Shown here: positions 36,905 through 48,596 of the stretch, in pieces
Layout of the letters: the number at the start of each line of letters is the position of its first letter
Position numbering within the stretch: position 1 is the first letter of the stretch
Origin: Paraspadella gotoi
Taxonomy: Eukaryota > Chaetognatha
Assembly (NCBI GenBank): GCA_051294375.1
Contig: CM119264.1
Span: forward strand, 28,185,225-28,249,224
Direction: 5' to 3'
Length of the DNA stretch: 64,000 nt
The notes under the pieces: model-generated
What the model was told of the DNA's origin: nothing
The model's input: the letters and a program-made list of their open reading frames with translations, nothing else
Databases searched by the model: none
Position numbers and translations under genes: made by a program

Positions 36905-36962
36905 GCTCTGCTCTCTTCTCTCTCTCTCTCTCTCTCCCACCCCTCTATCAATAACCCCTCTC

Positions 36963-37003
<41 letters not shown>

Positions 37004-37034
37004 GCTCTCCTTTCTTCTTCTCTCTCTCCCTCAG

Positions 37035-37249
37035 CCTTCCTCGTCTTCAATCGGGACGACTTCTCAACCCGGAATTCGCCCAAGATCTCTTCCTCTTCTC
37101 TTCGACATTAATTTCGTCAGTCGAAGAACAACGAGCCTTTGACGAGGAAGTTTGGCGGCTCTTTCAGAGATTGCTTCCCGGCGACGAGCCATCGAGGAGA
37201 TCCCGTGGGGATACACTGCCCTGACCGGCTTAAGGATCGGTGGAGATCG
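37035..37249 (+). pseudogene. BTBD11-like: Exon 17, block A copy
   Basis: Here the acceptor is intact (CCTCAG|CCTTCCTCGTC), which helps place the 5' border that is damaged in block E. Carries the ATTTCGTCAGTCGAAGAAC core. Confidence 0.75.
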
Positions 37250-37960
37250 GTGAGGGCTGAATTTTGCGGGGAATGAAAAAAAAAAGTGGTTCATGTTTTA
37301 GCGGTTTTACATATTTCCGTTTTGGCCTTATTTCCCAAAAGCGCCTCCATTTTCAAACTAATTTTGCCATTAGTGTTAATTTTTTTTAAATAAAAATACG
37401 TTGGGAAGAAAGGTTAGGGATTAGATTAGGATTTTTCTAAGTTGATTAAAGTTAGGGATTTAATTTAGCGATTAGGGTTAGATTAAGGTTAGAATTGGGG
37501 GATTAAGGGTTAGCATTTAGTTAGGGATTAGGATTACTGGGGGATTAGGGAGGTCTCACCCACAATTTTGTCAAATTATGTTTTAGCGTTAAATTATTGA
37601 TTGTGTCCTCGCTTTCGTGGTTTCGTTGCGTTAGGAATTTTATCCTCTGAGGAGAAGAAAATTGTATTTTGTTAAACAATGGATTTTGATAGAAAGATTA
37701 ATTTCCACTTCTGAAGTCTGCATCAGCAGCGACATAAAATGATTCACAGAGTTTATCATGGAAAGAGGGGAGAGAGAAAGGAGAGCGCGAGAAAGAGCAG
37801 TTAAAAGAGAGAGACAGCCGGGAGAGAGAGAGGAGAGAAGAGAGAGAGAGCGATGAACTAAGATTAAACGGTCCAACAAAGATGATCGATGCATAGGAAT
37901 TGAAGACTTTCTAAACAAGTCAAACATGTACGCGTTGAGTTTAGTGATAAGCTACTAATC

Positions 37961-38266
37961 AATCCAGCCACAAAATTCATAGGAGCTTTCTTCATCATTA
38001 ACATTTTATAACAAATACAACATTACGAATATACCAACTCATGCGTTTCTATCTCATTCCTAACACAGAATAATCTTTCATACATCGATTTCCCAATATC
38101 CAATTTAATAATAAATCTTCTAATTAATTGATCAATGCTCGTGGCACTTTGACCGCTTCTTGTAACACGCCGTAGGATAAATTTTTTTTTTCTTCGAAAC
38201 TAATACGCAATAGAATAGCGCCCTATGAAAAGATGAATCGACAAGACGTGTCCTGTGCAATGGGTG
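37961..38266. other. Junction sequence between blocks A and B
   Basis: AT-rich sequence ending at the 25-N gap 38,267-38,291. I cannot place it in the gene. Confidence 0.5.
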
Positions 38267-38291
38267 NNNNNNNNNNNNNNNNNNNNNNNNN

Positions 38292-38407
38292 AGGCGGCGC
38301 GCGTCCTTCTGCCCGACAGCGATTGCCCGCCACGCCCGCTGACCGCCACGTCGTCGGTCGACGAGAGCGAAGGAGCGTCGGAGGTCGACGCGGCGACTTT
38401 GACGCAG
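38292..38407 (+). CDS. BTBD11-like: BTBD11-like exon 9, 3' part, error-free copy
   Basis: Reads AARVLLPDSDCPPRPLT and then an acidic Ser/Glu stretch (SSVDESEGASEVDAATLTQ) to donor ACGCAG|GTTGGA, in phase 0. Truncated at its 5' side by the gap. Confidence 0.85.
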
Positions 38408-38964
38408 GTTGGAGTGAAGAGAGAGCAGCGCCCTCTCGCTCTCTCGCTCGCTTTTTCGCTCATTTTTATTTCTTTCGTAACCCTTCATGTTTTTTTCTTC
38501 TCTTCTCTTTCTATCCGTTTATTTTATACTATTTACTAGCTTTTTCTTATCTTTTATATTTGTCTTCTATTTCGGTTTCGCCTCTTTATTTTTTTATTTT
38601 TTCACTTTTATTATTTTTATTTTTCTTTTTTTTTCAAAATCTTTTTTTTCTCTTTTATTATTTCTTTTGTTTTTTCATTTTTTTTCTTTTTATTAATGCT
38701 TTCTTTTTAAATTCTTTCTTTTCTTTTTTATCCTAAATTTTTTCTTTTTATATTTTTTTTTTCTTTTATCTTTCTTATTCTTTCGAACTTTCTTTTCCTT
38801 TTATTTTTCTTTTCTTTTTATCTTTCTTTTCTTTTCATCTTTCTTTTCTCTGTCAATGCATCACTTGCTTCATGTGAATATTTTTGTGCATCTATCGACT
38901 TGTCCATCAATTTTTTCTATGTACAGCTATTTTTATCTATCTGTATCCACTTATCCATCTTTAG

Positions 38965-39145
38965 CGATTCCAAACCGAGATGGCGTTCCGCATGTTGACA
39001 TCGGGTCGCCTCGATCTCTTGACCTCCGCGGCGACGCTCCTCGGACCCAACGGACTCAACGCCGTCAACGAGACGGGGATGACGCCGTTGATGGTGGCGG
39101 CGGTGGCGGGGGAGGCGGACATGGCGGCGGCGTTGATAGAAGCCG
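38965..39145 (+). CDS. BTBD11-like: BTBD11-like gene, exon 10: first ankyrin repeats (clean copy)
   Basis: Acceptor CATCTTTAG, donor GCCG|GTGAGA, 60 codons plus one base (phase 1). Begins RFQTEMAFRMLTSGRLDLL, matching KFKQDLGFRMLNCGRTDLV, then LLGPNGLNAVNETGMTPLM, matching LLGPDGINTMSEQGMTPLM. It ends AALIEAG, like QMLLDAG: a canonical ankyrin unit with the TPLM turn. The phase-1 G joins GT of exon 11 to make the Gly of EAGA. Ten bases downstream starts the tRNA-Leu array. Confidence 0.93.
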
Positions 39146-39155
39146 GTGAGAGTCT

Positions 39156-39237
39156 GGTAGTGTGGCCGAGTGGTCTAAGGCGCTGGTTTAAGGCACCAGT
39201 CTCTCTGGAGGCGTGGGTTCGAATCCCACCACTGCCA
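39156..39237 (+). tRNA. tRNA-Leu(AAG), array unit 1
   Basis: 82 bases. Acceptor GGTAGTG pairs fully with CACTGCC (one G-T pair), discriminator A. A-box TGGCCGAGTGG. Anticodon stem CTGGT/ACCAG with loop TTAAGGC, anticodon AAG. Class II variable arm. T-stem GTGGG/CCCAC with TTCGAAT loop. No intron. This is the cleanest array member and probably functional; there is no strong T-run just after it, so termination may be inefficient. Confidence 0.9.
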
Positions 39238-39313
39238 TTATTATTCTTCTTATTTTAACCTTTATCAGTAAGTGGAAGGAAGAAATAGATTTTAAGTCAA
39301 GTTTTATAGCACA

Positions 39314-39395
39314 GGTAGTGTGGCCGAGTGGTCTAAGGCGCTGGTTTAAGGCACCAGTCTCCCTGGAGGCGTGGGTTCCAATCCCACCACTGCTA
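39314..39395 (+). tRNA. tRNA-Leu(AAG), array unit 2 (T-loop change)
   Basis: Same body as unit 1, but the T-loop is TTCCAAT (G57 to C, which also damages the B-box) and the 3' acceptor is CACTGCT, losing the first pair. Likely weakened or inactive. Confidence 0.8.
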
Positions 39396-39475
39396 TTATT
39401 AATTGGAATATTTTAATTTTCATCAGTAAGTGAGAGGAAGAAAATAGTTTTAGTTCAAGTACTCTCTGTAACATA

Positions 39476-39557
39476 GGTAGTGTGGCCGAGCGGTCTAAGG
39501 CGCTGGTTTAAGGCACCAGTCTCTCTGGAGGCGTGGGTTCAAATCCCACCACTGCCA
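39476..39557 (+). tRNA. tRNA-Leu(AAG), array unit 3
   Basis: Full acceptor pairing, A-box TGGCCGAGCGG, anticodon AAG; T-loop TTCAAAT (G57 to A). Followed at once by TTTTT, a good Pol III terminator. Confidence 0.85.
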
Positions 39558-39633
39558 TTTTTATTCTTATTATTTTAACCCTTATCAGTAAGTGGAAGGA
39601 AGAAAAAGATTTTAAGTCAGATTCTATAGCACA

Positions 39634-39715
39634 GGTAGTGTGGCCGAGTGGTCTAAGGCGCTGGTTTAAGGCACCAGTCTTTCTGGAGGCGTGTGTTCGA
39701 ATCCCACCCCTGCCA
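39634..39715 (+). tRNA. tRNA-Leu(AAG), array unit 4
   Basis: Anticodon AAG and TTCGAAT T-loop intact; the T-stem has GTGTG for GTGGG and the 3' acceptor is CCCTGCC, so two stems carry mismatches. Confidence 0.8.
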
Positions 39716-39795
39716 TTATTAATCTGAATATTTTAATTTTTATCAGTAAGTGAGAGGAAGAAAAAAGTTTTAGTTCAAGTACTTTCTGTAACACA

Positions 39796-39834
39796 GGTAG
39801 TGTGGCCGAGCGGTCTAAGGCGCTGGTTTAAGGC
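39796..39834 (+). tRNA. tRNA-Leu, array unit 5, cut by chimeric join
   Basis: GGTAGTGTGGCCGAGCGG through GCTGGTTTAAGGC, then jumps to intron-6 sequence. Only the 5' half exists here. Confidence 0.85.
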
Positions 39835-39983
39835 TTACAGGATAATAACAAACTCCCGTTCTTGGAGTTAATTCCTCAATTTATTCTTTCAAGTTGGAAA
39901 AAGCGTCATTCCTTAAGTATCAGACAATTACACAATTACATTACATTCCCATTATTGTACATTCTTCCTTTCTCTTTCATCAG

Positions 39984-40196
39984 ACACAGTGCGCGCCGCC
40001 ATCTCCGCCTCTCTTCGCCTCAATCTCGATCCAGCGTCGCGGCGTCGACTTCCGGTTTCGAAGTCGGCGTCGCCACCACAACCAGCGCCTCTAGCGGCGG
40101 CGCGAAAGAAGTTCCAACGCCGGAAGTCTGACGTCGGATCACGTGGAACAAGGGCTGCTCGCGACGTGCTCGGAAGCGTGGAGAGCTGAGGAGTTG
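39984..40196 (+). pseudogene. BTBD11-like: Exon 7, block C copy
   Basis: Matches 27,906-28,120 with a few indels (GCGCGAAAG for GCGAAAG, GTGCTCGG for GTGCATCGG). Confidence 0.85.
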
Positions 40197-40581
40197 GTGA
40201 GAAGGAAAGACGGAGTGATGACAGAGACAGAGAGAGACTGAGAATGAGAGTCGAATATATTTACTCTGACAGATCGAGGGACAGACAGACAGACGGACAA
40301 AGAGATAGACTCACCGACGATAGACAGACAAAGAGAGTCAAAGAGAGACGGATAAATGGTTCAGGACATATAAACAGATAAAAAGAAGACGGAAGATGCA
40401 GGAGTTTTTGGGACTATAAACAACCGGTCAAAAAAGAGACAGATAGACGACCAAACAGACTTGCATCCGAATAAGCGATGATAATCAACAAATAACTAAT
40501 AAGAAAGACATAGAAGTAAAGAACAATAAATAATTAACCCTTATTCCCCCATTTTTCTCTTCTCTCTCTCTCATCTTTCAG

Positions 40582-40884
40582 GTCTACGTGGCCATGCATT
40601 TTCGATCGCGCCCACACCCCTCTCCGGCCACAATCCCCACAATCCCCACAATCCCCACACCCCACCCACACCCTTCCTCCTCTTGCCACGTATCACGCCT
40701 TCCCCTTCGCCATCTACGCCACGCCCCGCGTCTCGGCGTCGGCGGCGTCGTCGTCTTCGTGTCGACGCCGGTCTGGTCGAAATCGGCGCTCAATTGTCTC
40801 TTTTATTTCATGAAGGTTCGCAGTTGGAAACACGTCGCTGCGCCGGAAGAGGCCGAGAACCACGTGCACCATCAATTACGACAG
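40582..40884 (+). CDS. BTBD11-like: BTBD11-like exon 8, block C copy, useful 3' end
   Basis: Same exon as 28,525-28,825. Here CACGTGCACCATCAATTACG keeps phase 0 up to CGACAG|GTCTGG, so the protein ends HVHHQLRQ and joins TYIVLPPL of exon 9 in frame. Upstream it has its own indels. Confidence 0.8.
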
Positions 40885-41876
40885 GTCTGGTGGGGACTCG
40901 TGGTAGGAATTGAAAAATTTATTTGAGGTCGACAAAGACAAAGACAAGAACCAATTAACCTTGAATTCTTTTAAATGAAATTGCAAATTACTTGTTCATA
41001 TTTTTCTCATTTTTGATATTTTATGAAGGATTAGTATTTAATTTAATAATTTAACAAAGTATATTATTGCTTTCTTGTCTTAAAAATGTTTTTACTTTAT
41101 CTAATAATTCAAATTTGGAAGGGAAGCAGTTGTCTTCTGGAATAGAGGGACGATCTATACAACACAAGTTAGATTACTATCTCTCCTAGTTTTCTAATAG
41201 ATATCACCACACATGTCTGTTAGAAGTCATTTAATGAATAAATAATAATATCTAAGAGGACTGAACGAAAGGTGGGAATGGATAATTTTTTAGGGTGACC
41301 AAAGTTATATTATGTCTTTTTTACCAATAGGGATAAGAGTCACCAGTGTAGATTGATGTTCTGATAGGGGATACATACCTGGAACAGGTCTATAGCGGGC
41401 ACCTTTCATGTCCATGAAATAATTTTTAACAAGTTATATTTTTCTTTATTCTTACTTTTTAATTGTTCTTTTTGAACTCATTTTTTTATCTTCTATTTTA
41501 TACATGGGGAAGGTCATCATGCGGAACTATACCCTTCATGCGATTTCGGCCTCTTTAATCCCAAATGATTATTTGTTCTTTTGTTCTGCGAAAATAAAAA
41601 GATAAATAAACTTCCCACGTCAAGCCGTTTTAAAATTTCCTAATTATTCTAGAAAAAAATATACATTTATAAATTAAATAATTAAAATAAAGGACAATGA
41701 AATAAATACAAAAATAATATAACAAATTTTCTTTTAAAAATGTTTCTAAAAAAGTCTATAAATAAATAAATAAATAAATAAAATAAATAAATAAATAAAT
41801 AAAATAAATAAATAAATAAAATAAATAAATAAATCAATCAAACAAACCAATTCATCCCCCCCCACCTCAAACACAG

Positions 41877-42107
41877 ACCCTACATCGTCCTTCCTCCTCT
41901 CTTCGCTTGGGTCCGAGTGTCCGCCTCGCAACGCACGACATCGCAACGCCCCGCGTCCGCGAGTCCGACGGCCGACGACGTCCGTCGTGACGGCCGCCGC
42001 GTCCTTCTGCCCGACAGCGATCGGCGCCGCCACGCCCGCTGACGCCAACGTGTCGGTCGACGAGAGGAAGGAGCGTCCGAGAGTCGACGCCGGCGACTTT
42101 GACGCAG
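41877..42107 (+). pseudogene. BTBD11-like: Exon 9, block C copy
   Basis: Begins CCCTACATCGTCCTTCCTCC; many indels (GTCGTGACGGCCGCCGC for GTCAGGCGGCGCGC). The bounding acceptor and donor are kept. Confidence 0.8.
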
Positions 42108-42640
42108 GTTGGGAGTGAAGAGAGAGCAGCGCCCTCTCGCTCTCTCGCTCGCTTTTATCGCTCAATTTTTATTCTTTCGTAACCCTTCATGTTTTTTCTT
42201 CTTCTCTCTCTTCTATCCGTTTATTATCTTCTTTACTGCTTTCATTTTTTATTTTGTCTTCTTTTCGGTTTTCGCCTCTTTTTTTTTTTCTTTTTTTTTT
42301 CTTTTTTTTCTCTTTTTTTCTTTTTTTTCTTTTTTTTCTTTTTTTCTTCTTTTTCTTTTCTTTTTATCTTTCTTTTTCTTTTTATCTTTATTTTCTTTTA
42401 TATTTTTTTCTTTATCTTTCTTTTTCGAACTTTCTTTTCCTCTTTTCTTTTTTATACTTTTCTTTCTTTCGAACTTTATTTTCTTTTCTTTTTATCTTTT
42501 CTTTTTCTTTTTCATCTTTCTTTTCTCTGTCAATGCATCACTTGCTTCATGTGAATATTTTGTGCATCTATCGACTTGTCCATCAATTTTTTCTATGTAC
42601 AGCTATTTTTATCTATCTGTATCCACTTATCCATCTTTAG

Positions 42641-42821
42641 CGATTCCAAACCGAGATGGCGTTCCGCATGTTGACATCGGGTCGCCTCGATCTCTTGACC
42701 TCCGCGGCGACGACTCCTCGGACGCCAACGGACTCAACGCCGTCAACGAGACGGGGATGACGCCGTTGATGGTGGCGCGTGGCGGGGGAGGCGGACATGG
42801 CGCGGCGTTGATAGAAGACCG
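42641..42821 (+). pseudogene. BTBD11-like: Exon 10, block C copy
   Basis: Matches 38,965-39,145 with five or so indels; the frame is lost after LDLLTSAAT. Confidence 0.85.
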
Positions 42822-42831
42822 GTGAGAGTCT

Positions 42832-45470
42832 GGTAGGTTGGCCGAGTGGTCTAAGGCGCTGTTAAGGCACCAGTCTCTCTGGAGCGTGGGTGTCGAATCC
42901 CACCACTGCCATATTATTCTCTTATTAACCTTTATCAGTAAGTGGAAGGAAGAAATAGATTTTAAGTCAAGTTTTATAGCACAGGTAGTGTGGCGCGAGT
43001 TGGTCTAAGGCGCTGGTTTAAGGCACCAGTCTCCTGGAGGCGTGGGTTCAAATCCCACCACTGCCTATTATTAATTGGAATATTTATTTTCATCAGTAAG
43101 GAGAGGAAGAAAAATGTTTTAGTCAAGTACTCCGTAACATTAGGTAGCGTGTGTGCCGAGCGGTCTAAGGCGCTGGTTTAAGGCACAGGTCTCTCTGGAG
43201 GACGTGGTTTCAAATCCCACCACTGCCATTTTATTCTTATTATTTTTAACCCTTATCAGTAAGTGAAGGAAGGAAAAAGATTTAAGTCAGATTCTATAGC
43301 ACACGTGTAGTGTGGCCGAGTGGTTCTAAGGCGCTGGTTAAGGCACCAGTCTGTTCTGGAGGCGGTGTGGTTCGAATCCCACCCCTGCCGATTATAATCT
43401 GAATTTTTAAATTTTATCAGTAAGTGAGAGAAGAAAAGAAAGTTAGTCAAGTACGTTCTGTAAGCACAGGTAGTGTGCCGAGTGGTCTAAGCGCTGGTGT
43501 TTAAGGCACCGAGTCGATCTCTGATGGCGTGGCGTTCAAATCCCACCACTCCATTTTATTCTTATTATTTTAAAACTTATCGTAAGTGGAGAGGAAGAAG
43601 AAGAAATTTTTAGTTCAAGTCGTTTCTGTATAGCCCACAGTGTAGTGTGGTTCCGAGTCGGATCTAAGGTGCGCGGTTTAAGGCCGACAGTCTTACTGGA
43701 GGCGTGGTTCAATCAACTCACTGCACTGATTGTTAATTATTTATTAGTTTTAGATGTTTCATTCATAAAGTGAAAGAGAAAGTTAGTTAAGCTCGTACAC
43801 AGGAGGGATACGGTCTAGGGTAAAAGTCCTGAGTGGGGCTTCATCCCACCTGCAAGTATTATTAGTAAAAGTCGAAATTTTAGTCAGTTTTTATAACATA
43901 AGGTAGTGGTGGGTTCGAATCCCACCACTGCTATTATTCATTCTGATTATTTTTAATTTCCATCAGTAAGTGGGAGGAAGAAAAAGTTTTAGTTGAACTT
44001 TTGTAACACAAGGTAGTGTGGCCCCGAGTGGTCTAAGGCCGCTGGTAAGTGCACCAGTCTCTCTGGAGTGCGTGGGTTCAAATCCACCACTGCCATTGTT
44101 ATTCTTATGTGTTTTAAACTGTTAAAGAACCCAGTTGAGAAGAAAAAAGTTTTTAGTTCAAGAATTACTGTAACACAAAGGTTGTCGTGGGCCGCCGTGT
44201 CGGTCTTAAGCGGCTGAGTTTAACGGCACCAATCTCCGGTNNNNNNNNNNNNNNNNNNNNNNNNNCGAGACGGTCTAAGGCGCTGTAAGCACCAGTTCTC
44301 TGATGCGTGGGTTCACAATCCACCACTGCCATTTTTATTTTATTATTTAACCCTGTATCAGTAAGTCGGTGAGGAAGAAGAAATTTAAGTCAGCGGTTCG
44401 TTTAGCCACATTGTTAGTGTGGCCGAGTGGTCTAAGGTGCTGGTTTAAGGCTCGAGCAGTTGTCTGAGGCGTCGTGTCAAAATCCACTGCCATTTAATTG
44501 AATGTTTTAGATGTTTCATCAGTAAATGAAGAAGGAAGAGAATAGTTTGTTAAATACTCCTGTTACAACACAGTGTAGTTGCGAAGTCGGTCTAAGGCGC
44601 TGGTTTAAGGCACCAGAGTCTCTCTGAGGCTCGGTGGGCTTCAATCCCACCACTGCAATTGTTACTTATTATTTTAACTTTAAAAGAAAGTGAAGCGAAG
44701 AAAATTTTAGTCAGTTTTATAACATAAGTAAGTGTGGGTCGAGATCCCGCACCACTGGCTATATTCAATTTGATTATTTTTAAATTTTACCAAATCACAG
44801 AGTAGGGTAGAAGAAAGAAGGTATTCTAAGAATTGGTAGTCCAAGAAATTTGAAACAACAAGTATGTAGTTGCCAAGCAGAATTTTTAAGGGTTACGGGT
44901 CTTTAGAACGAGCAATCCTCTCCGTGGAGTTTCTGGGTTAATTAAACTAATGTCAGTTTAGAGTTGCATAATGAATTTCAGATGATATTTTACCTTTTTT
45001 AATTACCCAAGTAGCGTGCTGATGTTAAGACAAAAACTAATTTAGGTCTAATTTGTAGTATTATTAACACAGTAAGTGTGTGCCGAGGGTCTAAGCGTGG
45101 TTAGGCACCATGTTCTCTTCTGTAGTCGTGGGTTCGAAATCCACCCACACTGCCAATTTATGCTTGTGATTTTGAACCCTGTGGAAGGAAAAAAGATTAA
45201 GGTCTCTCTTTAGTAGAGAAATATGTTTAGATATTTGGTCTAGTAGAACCAGGACGTGTGGTCGACTGTCCAAGGCTTTTTAAAGGCTCCAGTCTCTCTA
45301 AGAAGGCGTGGCGATCTCATCTATGTTTGATGTTTTAATCCATTATCCCAGAAAAGTGGAGAGCCAAAAAAAAGTATAGGTCATCCCTTTATGTCCCAGG
45401 AAGTTGGCCGAAAGGAGTTAAAAGACATGGTTTAAAGGACAGACCTGCTTTCGTGCTCTAAGAGTGCAAT
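42832..45470 (+). repeat. tRNA-Leu array, block C, scrambled, with 25-N gap 44,241-44,265
   Basis: Recognisable units begin near 42,832, 42,984, 43,143, 43,305, 43,468, 43,638, 44,016 and 44,180. After the gap the series restarts from an earlier unit (44,266, 44,417, 44,570) and runs on to about 45,450. Nearly all carry insertions or deletions in stems. The order of spacer types follows block B. I treat these as re-sequenced copies of one array. Confidence 0.8.
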
Positions 45471-45639
45471 TTCTAATCACCACAAGTCCCTCCCAGCCAT
45501 GTTTTTGTACATTTTGTTTGACAACTATCCAGTAGTGGAGAGCAAATATCAATAGAAGTATATATTTAAGGTCACATTGGTGAGCGTTAGTAATACCAAT
45601 TATAACAAATACATATTTTATACGATCAGTAGAATCCAA

Positions 45640-46290
45640 TGAAGGATTGCAACAAAAGCAGAAAATTGATTTTTCCCCAAAGAAAAATACAAATGTATAT
45701 CAGTCGCGTGTCGTAAAATTACAACGAATTTGTTTGAGAAGTAATATTGCTGAGAATAAACTTAACGCCCATAAAAAGTCTACTAACTGCGAAAAAAAGA
45801 ATAAAATTAATTCAACTAACACAAGTATGTGCGGAAGGTACGAATTCCAAAGCATATTATTAATTCTAATTTAGTTTGGTTATCCTTTTTACTTGAGAAA
45901 ATATGTACTAACATAGCAACAAAAAAAAGAGAAACAATATAACAGACGTAAAAACTTATCACTGAGGCAAAAAGTGCTTTCTTTGACCTTATATATTAAT
46001 ATATAATATAAAATTAAGAACAAAAAAAAGGAATCCAATGACAATTTAATTTAATAATAAATCCTACCAAAATACTTAAAAAAAAAGTATGAAACAATTA
46101 AAAGACCCAAAACTTATTTATTCACACACGGGTCGATCTGAGCGGCACTCCAGGTCTCGTCACTTCCACCACCCCCGCCCGACCCCCATACCACCGACAC
46201 CACCTGCCCCGCCGCTCGTCGCGTACGGACCAGATTAACGCTCCGCTGGTCGTTCCGGTCCATACCGCCCGTCGCCATTCTTCTCCTTTG
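45640..46290. other. Gene-free AT-rich stretch in block C intron 10
   Basis: AT-rich to 46,110, then a C-rich patch (46,140-46,275) of unknown origin that has no counterpart in block E. Confidence 0.5.
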
Positions 46291-46561
46291 CACCGTCACC
46301 GTGCCGACGTTTTGTTTTGTTTCAATGCTCATTTTCTTTTTTTCTTGTTTTTTTATTTCGTCTTCTTCTCTATTTCTCCTTCTCGTTTCTCTCTTTTCTC
46401 CTTTCTCTTCTCTTTTCGTCTTTTTTCGTCCTGCGACGTATCGCAGCTATATTCTAGCTCCACCTCACTTCCTATTTCACATTATTCGTATATTTACAAC
46501 GACACTTATTCTTTTACTGCCTTACTCTTCCTCCACTTCCTGATTATCGTCTTTACTGCAG

Positions 46562-46668
46562 GTGCACGATTTGACTCGCGGTGCCATCGACACCAACAAT
46601 CCTTCCCTCAGCCGGGGAGACGGCGCTGCATTTCGCTACAGCATTCGATCACCTTCATGTTCGTCCAG
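46562..46668 (+). pseudogene. BTBD11-like: Exon 11, block C copy
   Basis: GTGCACGATTTGACTCGCGG through GTCCAG|GTGATT with indels around the CCGGGGA region. Confidence 0.8.
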
Positions 46669-46899
46669 GTGATTCTTTTCTCCACCGATGAAGTAATGGC
46701 ATGGTTAAATTTGGTTACATAGATTTTGCGCAAGAAGAATAAATTACCCATGTATATAGTCTAATCTGATATCTATGCTGAAGATTAAAACACTCGACGG
46801 AAACAGAATATATAGTACACTTCAATAATACGTCAATGTTAGAAAAATAAAGAAGAAACAAGGAAATAGATAGGAATAATTAAAGAAATAACAAAGAGC

Positions 46900-47640
46900 A
46901 TCCCCGGGGCAAGCCCCCAGCGAGGGGGCGACGGTCGAAGGGCCCGCGCCCCCATCGGCCGCCGCCCGCAGCGCGCTCCGCGATCCCGCGCGACGAGCCC
47001 CGGACCCGAGGCGTGAGGACCCGCCGCGGGCGGCGGCCGCCCGAAACAAAGAATAATGGGGTACGTCGGTGCGTAGGGCCGCGTAGCGGTGGGCGGGGGT
47101 GGACAAGAGGACGAACAGGAGGAGAAAGGGGAAGGGACGGATGGCGAGAATGATCCCTTTTGAATGCGTCATCCGAGCAAAAGGGAATCAAGTGAAAGTG
47201 AAGAGAGAGAAAGCAACGAAGAAAGAAGAGAAGAAAGAAAAACAAGCCGTCAACTGGGATAAAGGAGAAAGGGGAGGAGGTAAGGAGCGGGTAGACCAGG
47301 TGCGGCGGGTACAAGGCAGAGACGTGCGGGCATGGCGTACCAAAGGAGAAATAAGGTACGATGGAAGACAGAGAAACAAAAAAAGGGGTGTAACGGCGAG
47401 AGAAGAGAAAAAGGAAGAGGAAGCGATAGAGCGCAAAGGAGAAAGGTGGATTTGGGGCGGGAGAAGATAAGAGAGAAGGGGCGGAAGAGAAAAGGAGTGG
47501 AGAGAAGCCCGCATGGGCTGCAGTACATCGCCTGGCGGACGAGTTGCAGGCAGGAGATCATGAGAGATTGGGAAAGAAAACGCGCAGAGAATCAACACGT
47601 GAGCGGGGTGTGAAAAGAGGAGAATTTGAAAAAAGAGTTT
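46900..47640. other. Strongly diverged, GC-rich stretch where exons 12-13 are expected
   Basis: Between sequences that align to 58,900 and 60,690, this stretch keeps only scattered words of exon 12 (AAAGAGCATCC, GGCGGCGGCCGCC, GAAACAAAGA). It has far more G/C and substitutions than other noisy blocks. The intron-12 tRNA is not recognisable. ORFs on both strands are composition artefacts. Confidence 0.6.
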
Positions 47641-48364
47641 TTCCCAAAAATGTATGGACTCGCCGTGTGTTAATTTTTTAGAATCAGGCGTCCACACGTG
47701 GCGCGGGAGGACAGTTTTTGTGATGAATATAACTAAATTTAAGAAGTGGATTGAGTAGCCGAGGCGAATCCCCTAAATCGCCTCCAGCATAGCTGTGGAT
47801 GAAACTCAGCTTAAGATACTCACGGTACTACCGGTTACCAGGCGCGTACCCGGGTGGAGGTTTCCGGCTCAATACCCTCCGGTCACGCGTTCTGTAAGTC
47901 CCGAAGATAAGGAGCTTTATTGTTGGGGCACGTTCCTTGAAAATGACTCAAACGATACTCCCATATACAGCCGAACTGAGCCGTATTAGTTTTTTATTTG
48001 AATCGGGTTTTATTTATACTAAGTTTTTTGTTCTCGCACTTGTGGTCAGCGTCTAAGTTCAACTAAGGCATGTGGGTTCTTAGGCTAGAAATATCAACGG
48101 CACTTTGTTTCCAAAACCAGGTATCGAATCTCCTCCCGGAAGACGGAAGCCACGCCCCCTGTGGTAAGCCACGCCGAGTTCGAGTAAACATAAGGCCTTA
48201 GACCCGATGTCCTTCCACACAAGAACACTTGGACTACTCGCAATCGGATAAGGTAAGAATAATATAATAATTAATCCTATTTTAATATCGGGTTCATAAG
48301 ATGATTAAAGGAGCTTATCAACGAAAACTCCTTACACGTGTCATATCTGTCTATTTTCGATCAG

Positions 48365-48490
48365 GAGGGACGAATTCGTTCTCAAGCTCGAATCGCCAGT
48401 TCTACTCCGACGAATGGACGACCTTCGGTTTCAAACAACACACCTAATTCACCCTAACAACCTCCAAATACATCCAAGAAGCCCTCAAGG
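48365..48490 (+). pseudogene. BTBD11-like: Exon 14, block C copy
   Basis: GAGGGACGAATTCGTTCTC... to GCCCTCAAG|GGTAATC; indels throughout. Confidence 0.75.
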
Positions 48491-48596
48491 GTAATCGGGA
48501 GAATTTAGGGCCATATTTTGCCGAAAGTGCCCGATTTTAAAGCTTTAAATTCAGAATTTTCATTAACAATTGAATCTTTCTTTAAAACATTATTCC

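Larger units (their letters stand above)
27755..37960 (+). other. Assembly block A: exons 7-17, degrading in quality
   Basis: Contains exons 7, 8, 9, 10, the tRNA array and exons 11 to 17 in gene order. To about 30.8 kb errors are few; beyond that, single-base insertions and deletions appear every few bases, shown by tRNA copies that no longer fold. The same order recurs in blocks C and E. Confidence 0.85.
38292..39834 (+). other. Assembly block B: exon 9 tail, exon 10, clean tRNA array
   Basis: Starts inside exon 9 right after a 25-N gap and stops in the anticodon region of a tRNA at 39,834. The next base (39,835, TTACAGGATAATAAC) is the intron-6 sequence also found at 27,755. The jump is abrupt and non-homologous, i.e. 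a chimeric join. Confidence 0.9.

Noticed and set aside
39156-39727. ORFs repeating a VVWPSGLRRWFKAPVSLEAW peptide
   Set aside because: This is the translation of tRNA-Leu itself; the peptide repeats because the tRNA does.
46880-47314. GC-rich ORFs on both strands suggesting rRNA or a new gene
   Set aside because: Flanks align to intron 11 and intron 13 of the same gene; the region is a corrupted copy of exons 12-13, with no rRNA landmarks.
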